In this document: piece by piece, positions 10,660 through 20,800 of the stretch | Layout: every line of letters starts with the position of its first letter | How positions within the stretch are numbered: the stretch's first letter is position 1 | DNA from: Pomphorhynchus laevis | Lineage: Eukaryota > Acanthocephala > Palaeacanthocephala > Echinorhynchida > Pomphorhynchidae | DNA length: 64,000 nt | Direction of reading: 5' to 3' | Assembly: GCA_012934845.2 (NCBI GenBank) | Contig: WNNJ02000012.1 | Span: 62,001-126,000, forward strand | The notes under the pieces: generated by a model | What the model saw: only the letters and a program-made list of their open reading frames with translations | The model's database searches: none | What the model was told of the DNA's origin: nothing | Translations under genes and position numbers: made by a program

Positions 10660-12420
10660 CAAATGCTACTTTAAATTTTTTGACACTAACAATTTTAAAA
10701 TTGACAATTTTTCGCTTTTTTTCTTAACTTGATCATGATAGAACATAATCGGACAACACAAGTTAGCCAATATTTTAGAAAAATTGGCTAACCTGTGTGT
10801 ATTTCGCAGTTTCCCATATCGCAAATACTCTTCACTGCTGCTTACAAATGTTACTTTAAGTTCATGCTATCATTATGAACGCTACACTTGAAACAAAAGT
10901 TAATATACTTTTCAATGTCTTTTCTATATAAAATTCATTAAGTATCTGTAATATCGATTGATAGTATTTTGTGTGGTTTCTATGTTATATATGAGTCAAA
11001 AGATTATGTAGTAAATATGTAAATGATGATTTTTAATAACTTTTTTAAAATCATAAATTATTATATGATTATATGGTTATTATTAATTACTATATTATTA
11101 CCATATAATTTAATATTTACTGAACTGACTATACTAGTCTATGAATGTTAAAACAATGTTGTTTATATACAATTCATTATTAAAAGTATCTGCATATCCT
11201 TTGATAGACTACTGCTGTAATTTATGAATCAATAGATCATGCAGTAATTATGTTGAGAATTATTTTTAAATAATTATTTAAAAATTATTAATTAATTATT
11301 ATACATAAATTCTATAGATTTTAAAAATATCCAGTTGATATTAATTGCTTAAAGTTGATTGCTATGTAATTTAATATTAACTGAACATAAATTGACTTGA
11401 CTGTACCATATATTTGTTTATCTAAAATATATTCTTCTTAATCTATTTTGTATTATTGATTTGCTTTTAGATCAAAAAATCAAGATTCTTGACTTTAATC
11501 ATCAGCATCTTAAACATCTGCAAAATAAAACAAAAGTATGAAATATGGTTTTTTTTAACCAAAATTCTGCTCTTTTGGCAGAATTTTGAACGGAATTCAT
11601 TAGCAGAATTATGATTGAGCAAGATCTGGATCACACAAGAAAGTGACTTCTTTAAATTTTAATTTATTTAATGTTATTTTTGTTACAATTTCAATGCATT
11701 GCTATAAAGTTGTTTTGTTATACGAAACACATTTTCTCAGTTACAGATATAAATTTAGAATTAATTATTCTTTAGTTCTTCATATTGTAATAAATTTTAT
11801 CGTCTTTTAACAGTTTTTGTTTCGCAGTTTTGTATATAGAATTGACTTTAATCGTATAAATATTAATACTAAATTATTATTTTCATTATACTTTATATAA
11901 ATTTTACTTTGTGGAGTCACTCTATTATTGTTGGCGAGATATTATTTTTTGTAAAAAAGTTTCTCGATTTATGCTTTAATTTATATTTTCTATTCGTATT
12001 AATTTGAACATATATTTTTTGAATTACTCTGAACATCTATTTCGATTAATTTAATTTAATATTTAATTTTTTATATTTAATTCATTTAATTTAATATTCG
12101 AATTCATTTATAACTTTATATAAAGACAGTCTGTGAGGCACTATCACTCAAGCCTTCTGACAAACAAAATAAAATATGTCATACAATTTTTAAATTTAGC
12201 TTTTCTCATCGTATATATGATCTGCATTTATACCTGGTGACCTACCTACTGTTGTTCAAGTGCTTTTCCTAAACGTGGATTTTCCAAGTTTTTTTATAAT
12301 GACATATTGAAAGATAGCATTTTCAGTATTGTGAATTTGCACACAATTTTTCACGATCGCATCTCTCTATATACTTTATATTTAAAGTCTGGTCGTCTGT
12401 TTTATAGTCTTATATTCATT
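10660..12420. other. AT-rich stretch without gene; contains an inverted old repeat (right unit: ~35,136-36,845)
   Basis: Bases 10,760-10,800 hold a hairpin-like pair (TTAGCCAATATTTT and AAAATTGGCTAA). 11,560-11,590 holds an AATTCTGC / GCAGAATT hairpin. 11,640-12,040 is the reverse complement of the old repeat at 6,850-7,210. No exon or protein family recognised. Confidence 0.5.
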
Positions 12421-12426
12421 GTTCGA

Positions 12427-13900
12427 CCCTTTTCACCGACATAATGAGCATGGCATAGACAGCACATTCCAACGTATACGATTACTTGATATATACAATC
12501 TGTTACAGTCGTTAACGAATAGCTTAGCCCTGTCGAGGTATCTCAAACTTCCGACAGTCAAGGATGATATCGCAGCATTTTGATCTATTGGTCTTACACC
12601 TGTTGCAATGCCCTTGCTTACCATTATGATTATCTTCTTTGTACACGCTAAGCTTATACTTGACAAGATACCTTGAAATATTCATTCCTGTGAATATTAC
12701 TCGATGTCTAAACAATTGTTGTTTATAATATTTTATCAGTATCCTATTTATAACTAGGTTACTGTCTATTTGTAGCAACCGAGGACCGTAATGATACGGA
12801 ATTATTAGTCTATGATGCCAATTTGATTTATCTTTAGAATAATTCTGATTTCTACGAATTCGGGCTTTTTGTAGTTAATGATGTAACTGACGTCGTGTAT
12901 AACCTCGATTTAATGATTAGTTGCTGAGGACTAGTAACCATTTTTCTGCACCTTCTCGTTCGGTACATGATCAAAATATTCTAAGAGCTTCGCAAAATAT
13001 AATTGACATATTCATACCAGAGGATTGACTACTACGTGGGTGTAGATAAACTGTTTGAGTTGTTAATTTTCGATACAATGCTGTTTTGAAAGTGTTATTG
13101 CAGTCTATAGTAATGATAAGTTCAAGAAAATTAATTAAATATAATAATTCACGCGTAAATCTCGTAAGTACAAATTGGTTTATTGCTTCACTAAATTCAC
13201 TGTTGGAGTGTTTTTTGTTCTCGAAATAGCGAGTACATTATCAATGTAGCGGACCCAAAGGGAAGGTCGTTCGAAATTTTAAAAGAATGATTTTTCATAT
13301 TGATCTAGGTAAATTGTTGCAAGAATAATTGAACAGGTGCATCCATGGCCACTCCAAAAACTTGCTTGTATAACTTGTTATCAAATTCAAATATATTCTC
13401 TTATAAAATTAATCGTAATGCAAACTTAACAAATCAACATGTTACGTTGGGTAATCTGCTGCTACCATAGCTTGATGTATGTAGCCAACATTATAGTATA
13501 GTGATTAGATATACATAGTAAATAGAATATCATCCTTATGTAATTCATTTTCATGTTCCTGAAGTTTATAAATACATACATATGAGTTACGGAGATATCT
13601 TTTCACAGTACTGATCATTGGTTATCACAATTCATTGATATATCGTGAGAGATTTTTAGTTGTTGTACCTTTGTTACTCACTATTGGTCTACCCGGACAC
13701 AAACAAATGTTTTTATGTGTTTTTGGTAAAATGTTAAAAGCTCGCGGATTTCTGTTGATATTCGGACGTAATTCGTCATCCTGTGTTATATCCATACATA
13801 TATTTGCGATTGATATATCTAATAACATATTCACCTGGTCGCGTAGGATTTTAAGGTCATCATCTGATCACATTAAATTTGCGGTCATCCTCTTATGACT
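12427..13900 (-). mobile_element. Penelope-like element with RT and GIY-YIG parts, broken
   Basis: On the minus strand, 13,625-13,834 encodes 'FNILPKTHKN' and 'GRPIVSNKG', the N-terminal RT signature of Penelope-like elements. Around 13,230-13,340 there are traces of a GVAM block and a 'RYIDNVL' block (RT motif C region). Near 12,430-12,540 'VYVGMCCLCHAHYVGE' fits the start of a GIY-YIG endonuclease, preceded by the Cys-rich linker 'GHCNRCKTNRSKCC'. The order RT then GIY-YIG is that of Penelope-like elements. Several breaks are present. Only the endonuclease end remains in the right tandem unit (36,852-37,215). Confidence 0.75.
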
Positions 13901-14329
13901 TCAAAAGAACAATTATGATTTTACGTTATATAATGAATTATTATTACAGAAGTGTAAATAATTATGATGGATATTACGTCGGCCAGTTAAACTCTATGAG
14001 ATAGACGCATATGACGTTATGTCGAGAAGGACATTTCGTCGAGTTAGGAAGTGAATAAAAATCCATTAAATATGTTTCAAAATATATCTGGAATTCCGCC
14101 TTCAGAGACACAAGTGGAACTTCTCAATTTTAGACCTTTTTATTTATTTTTTAATATAAGACACAAATAAAAGTGAATATTTAATATAAAAATTAATTTT
14201 TAACACAAACAATTTATTAATCACAAAAGAATACAACTGTTTTGAAGTCGGTGCCAATATTATAACCTTCAATTTTTTAGTAGCCACGAAAAGCTATTGT
14301 AGCCACTTTGCAATGTAATAAGAAAGTCG

Positions 14330-15440
14330 GGCTCTTAAGTGTGTAGTTGGTGCCTTATGCCCATACCTCCCAAGCTTGACGGCAGAGCAATTATCTTGTG
14401 AATTTTCTCACAACATTGCAATATGCTTAATTTATTGGTCATTAATTTGCCGAATATTGCATTTCTTAGTGTTATAAATTGGCTTGAAGAAGTTGGATAC
14501 GTTCTCTGTATAAATCCACTTGTGTTTGAGGGCTGTTACCAGAGCCACGTTAGCAACCTGTGCGTCGATTTCCACAACATGCATCAGTTATTCTGTCACT
14601 TTTGTACATTTGGCAATTATTTGTGTAAAATACTCCTATATGAATTTGCATGTTCCTATCGGACTTCCCAAGATGATATTAAATCCACTTACTATTTTCA
14701 TTTTCGTGTTCTTAAACTGTCATTGCGCAAATTCTTTTTCTGGCTCATGTGTGAGTAATTTACATTTGCGCTTATTTGAGAATTATCAAAATTGATGCCA
14801 TCTTTCAATTTTATAATCCCATAAGTCTAAAAGGTCTTGTACTGTTCCGGTGAATGTTGCGTCGTCAGCGAACAAACGGTATTCGATCTAAAGAAAAGTT
14901 CTTGTATCTACTTAATTAAGAGTATGGATGCAATCGAAAATCCTGTCATTGCAAAGGGATCACCTCAGTAACTCCTTCTTTGGACAGAATAGTGTTCCCT
15001 CCCACATTAAGGCATCATTCCGTTGAATATTTATTGTTGATGACTGTCTTGAGTGACGGGAAAGCATGATTTAGGTTTTGTAGGAGCAGAAGACGATTTA
15101 TGAGGTTGAATGCGTTCCCTGCGTCTATGCTTAGTACTGCGTTTTACAGGTAATTGTGTAAAACTTCTTCGGCAAGTTTAAGCAAGTTTCAAAATTGTGG
15201 ATTTGTCTTTTTTATCGTTTTTCTGCAGTTGAAATTGAAATGAAGGCCAATGCCATTTTGAAATAGCTGACCACATTTATTCGACATTTATAGAGAATAG
15301 CAATGTTTGAACCGCCTTTATTCACCCTTTCGCACAAGTAACCGTAACGGCCAGTGCATACTTCATTCTACTGTTGAGTGATGCCTAGTACTCCATCATT
15401 TCGCTACTAAAAAGGTCGTCAAGAAGTGACATGGTGTCAC
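14330..15440 (-). pseudogene. Decayed reverse-transcriptase relic (left unit only)
   Basis: Minus-strand translation shows scattered RT blocks: 'SIDAGNAFNLINR' near 15,120, 'SKEGVT' near 14,970, an ADDATFTGT-like catalytic block near 14,860 and 'LPSSLGGMGIR' near 14,370. These blocks in this order resemble the same non-LTR-type RT family as 9,609-10,653. The frame is interrupted many times. It lies entirely inside the 3.3-kb block missing from the right tandem unit. Confidence 0.5.
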
Positions 15441-15444
15441 TAAT

Positions 15445-16150
15445 TAATGAATTTCAAATGTTATAATAAAATTAAGATTATTAAACTTTGAATAATTTAT
15501 TTGAAAAATACTACATTATGATTCATCAAAATAAGTTACAAGCTATGAATTGAAAGAGTTGAATGTACATATTTAATCAGTTGTTTTTCTGCAATAGTGT
15601 CAATTTGTACAATTTGAAATATTCTTATATAATTACGATATAAAACACTGCAATCTTTTTATATGTAAAATACTATATGTATGACTCATTGTAGAAAGTA
15701 TTTATAGTTAAAAAAAAACATTTTTTAAATAAAATAAAAGTACTCGTATTAGGAATCGATTATGAATAGCTGATCAGCTATAAATATATTTTTCAAATAT
15801 AAATTCGTTTTTTTAAATGTCATATGTAATTCATTTTGAGATTATTTATACTTTTATGTTATGCAGTATAACATCACAGTAAAAATCTCGCAAAAGATTA
15901 ACGAAATTGCAGTAACAATCAAGTTTGAAATTGTGCTAATAGATAATTTGTTCTCGCGAAAAATTATTTGAATACGCAATATTTTTCGTTCTTAACATTT
16001 CTCATTTTAAATTACCGCGTTGTTTAAGTTCGTTTGTAACTTTTAAAAAAGACACACTTTGTTCTCTTGTTTAACTATACAATTTATTCTACTAACAAGC
16101 TATTATCTGATTTGTTCTATTGACAAAGTATTATTGAACTGTGGACATTG
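15445..16150. other. AT-rich stretch, nothing recognised
   Basis: No open frame of note and no recognisable repeat. It belongs to the block that is absent from the right unit. Confidence 0.4.
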
Positions 16151-16159
16151 TTTTCCCGA

Positions 16160-16440
16160 TAATGCAACATCTGTCAGAATTACACAAACTCTGTAATCTT
16201 CATACGGCATTATTCTTCAGCAAATTTTCCATCAGGCTTATGGCATTTTTTCTTATAATTTTACAATATACAAAATACCGAATTGGACAATAGACAATAT
16301 GCTTTGTATTAGAATAAGGTACTCCAAATAATCAAATTTCTTCAAAGGAAATACTTCAGTAGCGCGTATTTGACCCCGCTACTATGTTGGGTCGATTAAT
16401 AGTTTCCGGTAAGACTTAATATTTTGGGTATGAGCCCGAG
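16160..16440 (+). repeat. Truncated Penelope-end block plus dispersed repeat (right unit: 37,336-37,571)
   Basis: 16,160-16,290 matches 48,027-48,150 (CATCTGTCAGAATTACACAA and what follows). 16,300-16,400 matches the plus-strand version of the Penelope end block: TTTGTATTAGAATAAG, then TCAAAGGAAAT, then GCGCGTATTTGACCCCGCTACTATGTTGGGTC in pieces. The pseudoknot's second half is missing, so this copy cannot fold like the others. Confidence 0.6.
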
Positions 16441-16753
16441 TTTTTGGATCTATAAAATAGAGTTTATCCTTGACTTTACCATGTTTATACAAATCAGAAT
16501 TAGTACTTCTACATGCAGCCAACTCGTCGCTATGTATTAGAGGGAGTGGTGCTAGAACTTTATCGATTATTGGTATCAAGGACTTCCTCATCCGGTATTG
16601 AAGGATCTCAATATATCCTCGAGCATGGGAATAAGAAGTACCCACGAACCAAAATATTAATATCTGGTCACCAGATGACCGCTTTCTGATAAACCTTTGT
16701 TTATGATAAAAGCATGTTTCATCAATTTGGCAAATAATCTTCTCTTCACCCAA
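16382..16753 (-). pseudogene. Merlin-type DDE transposase fragment
   Basis: The 123-codon frame starts within the catalytic domain: 'CQIDETCFYHKQ' holds the first catalytic Asp/Glu context, 'IHSDELAA' the second Asp, and 'PKTRAHTQNI' matches the GAHTQNIE end of ISXO2/Merlin transposases. Zinc-ribbon N-terminus and protein C-terminus are absent. Terminal inverted repeats were not found. In the right unit the fragment is cut at 37,599 by a LINE insertion junction. Known family role: cut-and-paste transposition with 8-9 bp target duplications. Confidence 0.75.
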
Positions 16754-16759
16754 GATTAC

Positions 16760-17830
16760 ATGATTATTGATTATATTTATAGCACAATTACCTTAAAAAC
16801 TTCAGAAATCTATTAATGATCTTTCATATTGTCTTTTTCATGCCGACCAACTCCATATATGCATATGTTCAATGCAATTCTGAAGAGATATTCTTAATTA
16901 CAGCAAAGAACTGTTACTCCTTATAGGCTTTATTGACTACACAACTGCACTTTAAAAAATCGTTTATTGTCTTAAAAAAGATAATTGTTCCTCAATTCTC
17001 ATTAAAGATAATCTTCATATGATTTCCGTATAGAAATACATCGGTATTTTTATTACAAATTTTAGACTTGTGTATTATCCGTCCATGGGGAGATGATACG
17101 CAAGATCCCATCATTCTTATACATCTGATTGTATAAAATCTTATTTAATTATTAATCATTTCTTTATTTTTTAATATCGTATGAAATACGGCAACTCAGT
17201 AATTTGATGTGATACTTGAATCTTCACTAAACACAACACAACGTCCCTCAGATGCCGAATGGTTGCTTTATAAGTAAAGATACCTTTTTCTAGACTATTG
17301 TTTGCAATACACGGATTTCAGTAATTTAAAATTTTTGTTTCTGTAAACTGTCGCAACTAAACGGTTTGTTCCTGAGTTGTGTTTTCGTCAAAATTTCATT
17401 CCATTACGTGCACAATTTTATGTGCCATTTTTGTGAACTTTTAATTGAGCCTCTTTGCTAGTACAAACTTTTACGTTCAAAACGTTTTTATCCAATAACT
17501 TTCTGAAACAAGTGATTTATATAATTTCAATCATTCCTGTTTTTAAAATGTGTTTGTTGTTGTGAAAATCGAAGTTAACTTGTAAATTATTTCTCATTTC
17601 AATCATCCAGTAAGTAACACAAATTAAAATCGAATAAAACACGAACAAGGTATACATTTATACATTCGTATATATTAAATGTATAATTATGAATTATTTA
17701 CAAAATATCAAAACAAAATACACATTTCCAAAATCAATTACAATTTTTTAAAAATAAAATATGGTAACCAATGAATATCTCTGTTTTCATAAATCAGTTT
17801 GCAGGTAGATTAGTTGTTAAATAATTTTAA
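16760..17830. other. AT-rich stretch, no gene recognised
   Basis: No convincing exon or element protein. The part 16,469-17,430 is missing in the right unit, where the LINE lies instead. The part from 17,431 is the distal flank of the Sec16 3' end; AATAAA-like signals occur at 17,752 on the plus strand, but no minus-strand polyadenylation signal was fixed. Confidence 0.4.
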
Positions 17831-17838
17831 CTTATTGA

Positions 17839-20800
17839 TCAAGGTGGTAATAATATGCCTCTTTTTGTTTGCTGCCAATATTTGACAGATCCAAATTTTG
17901 ATCCGATCAAAGTATGCGAAGTGTTATTTTTAATAGATTTAGTAAATTCACATTTGGAAGGAACTGGAAAAAGGATAGATCCAGATTTTGAATCATCATC
18001 AGCGTCTGGAGTGCTTGTATCAATCCATTTTTTTCTTTCTTCGTCATATACCATCTAAAGCAAATTTGAGTAATGTTTGTGAATATGATAAAAATAATTC
18101 TTTATATGTTTATATAAACAATATCACATCGTGATGATTAATGTATTCATATTTCGTAATAAAAAATTTTGATGTATTTTACTGAATAAAAAAGTTAAAC
18201 TTCGAAAGTTACTCTAAAACTAATAAAACATTCTACACTTTTTAAGAGCATTATATTATAAATAAAAAATATATGAATATTCAAATAATGATGAAAAAGA
18301 AAAGATACGAATCCTATTAGCGTAACGATAAGAATATTAGTTTATCTGAACTGATATTGATCTGTAAAGTTGATCTGAATATCAACTTTTACACTTTCTG
18401 CTTTAAGTAATAAGATGATGCTTCTAAGAAGACATCACTTGTAATGCTGCGTATATAGTTGTAAACTTAATAAGTTAGTAGGGACCTTAGTAGAGGGTTT
18501 GTAGAAGCGGATATAGTAGTGGATATAGTATAGGATATAGTGGTGGACTTTACGGGTTGTATTGAAGAACTTGTTTTTATTTTGTGGTAAAAGCAGAGAG
18601 AGAAACGTTATCAAAAATACACACTATTCGCTAACAACAGAAAAAAATAGAATTAACTTTAGGTGGTAGATGTGTCCAGAGCAACTTTCAGTCTATATTT
18701 AGCGATTTAAACAATGAAAAAATGAAATTATGTACATTGGATTTGTAAGATTCGAAAGGCAGTTTATTCTGCTTGATGATTGAGCAAGCTGAGCTAATAT
18801 CTATGCGAGAAGTTCAGAAGTGTGGGGTGTACAACGGAGTAATAGATAAGAGTTAGGTAGTTGATGACTAGTATCGATAGAGTGGACGTTGAATAAGATG
18901 AGATGAATAGTGAAGGTCATTGTTAACGATATAGACGCGAGGTGAAGTGTCATGTGAAAAGTAGATATGCGTATCTGATAGTGGATGAATTGGGATGATT
19001 AGAGAATTAAGTTTATGAAAATGTCAAAAAATGAATGAAGATAGAAGTGTCGGCAGGATATAGAGATTGTACAATTATTGAATATTGAAGTGAACAGCGC
19101 ATGCAAGATGTTTGTGGAAAGTGGATGTGAAAATTTGAGTTAGTAGTGTTTATTGAGAATTGTAGTAGAGAAGAATTGTGGTGAACTTGAGAATTGGTTG
19201 GCAATAAATATGAAAAGAATGCAACATGTCAGGTTTATCGTTAGTATTTCCTTCTATAAATGTTAGTTTAATTGACAAGATTTATAAACCAGGGCAGATG
19301 TGAAATGAATAATGATCAGCTAGAACTTTGTCGAGGGCAAAATGAGATTGTAATGAGCTGCTTAAAGGAATGAAATATAAACGAAGAGCGAATGTAAATA
19401 TAAAGGCGGTTCTGAGCAAGTGGCTCAGAAACATGGTATGCGTGATGGCCATAAATAGTAAAATATCGAATAATGGCTATGAGACTTGAGTTACTTAAGC
19501 GTTGAGTTTGAGAAGTTTAATGGATTAAGTTATATGAAAGAATTTAAATATATTATAATAAGTCGAATCTACAAAAACGATAAACAAGAAATAAAAAGCG
19601 CATAGTTGCGCGTTGAGAAATGCTTAGCCAATTGAGAATCAAAAGACGGAAGAAATATGATCGAAGCGTCAGTGGTGGTACACGATTAGTAAAGTTAAAG
19701 GATGGTTAGTGAGGAAATAAGTTGTCTGCAAATGTGTGACTAACTATTCTGTGAATACGTTGAAGGTTACGAAGAATAAAAGAACTCAAATAAAGTTTTT
19801 CGCAAATTAAAGAAAGTTATAAAGCGAAAGGGTTAGAGCTAAAGGGTAAACTATTTTAACAATAATTAAAAGCGATTGTATCTATATTTCAAATGCAGCA
19901 ATAATTAAAATACCTTTGAAGTGTCATCATCAGGTAAGTGAACTGGGTTTACAGGCTTTAAATAATTATTACCAAATTTTCTTTTGATAAGTGATGTCTT
20001 CTGTGGTTGAGTATAAGTCAACTTTTCAACATCACCATTCTAAAAGCAAACTTTAACATAAATCATTTAAAAAATAAAAAAAATATAAAACCTCTTTTTC
20101 TAAATTTTCTACATGTTTAGCAGTGTCTTCTAAATACAGTATGTAGGTTTTAAATACATATGTAAGCACACAAACCTATATCTGGTACTAATATGCTGTT
20201 AGCTATGTTATTTAAATACGGATGTTCAACCAATTCTTGCTGTTTCGGAGCAGTCGGTTCGTGTTCTTTAGATATTTCTTGAGCATTCGTTTCGTTAAGG
20301 TTTGGAACTAAAGTATGTAAAAAGTGTATTGTAAACAAAACGAACGATTAATACATTTTTTGTCGGGTTAAAAAGCTATTGATATTGTGTATATTATACA
20401 CAATATTTTTTAAATTATAACAAAATCAGATATAGCAGAATGTATTATAAAGTCCAACTTTATTCAGAGTTCTACTACGATTATGATTTAAGACTTGTTT
20501 GATTTCCTCATTAAATACATTTTAAAAAGAAAACCTGCATAATTTAAATTTAATCTGCATACGTTAAAATGTGAGATAAATATATTATTAACATACAACT
20601 ATGATCAGCTCTTGATTTGTGTTGAGAGTCGGAAAATCGTGATTGAAGTTTAAAGTCAAAAGGTAATGTTGCACGAGGGTCTTTATGCATTTTATTTTGT
20701 ATCTCAACATATTTAATATTTTTAACTTCAGATTTAGCGTCAATATCATATCCATAATATGACACTCTATTATCAGTGCGGTATAGCTTCTAAATCAAAA

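Noticed and set aside
14423-14795. Plus-strand frames of 111 and 91 codons
   Set aside because: They lie opposite the minus-strand RT relic, which has recognisable RT blocks.
18510-18545. GTAGTGGATATAG-type run as a satellite array
   Set aside because: Only a few irregular units are present; treated as part of the purine-skewed tract.
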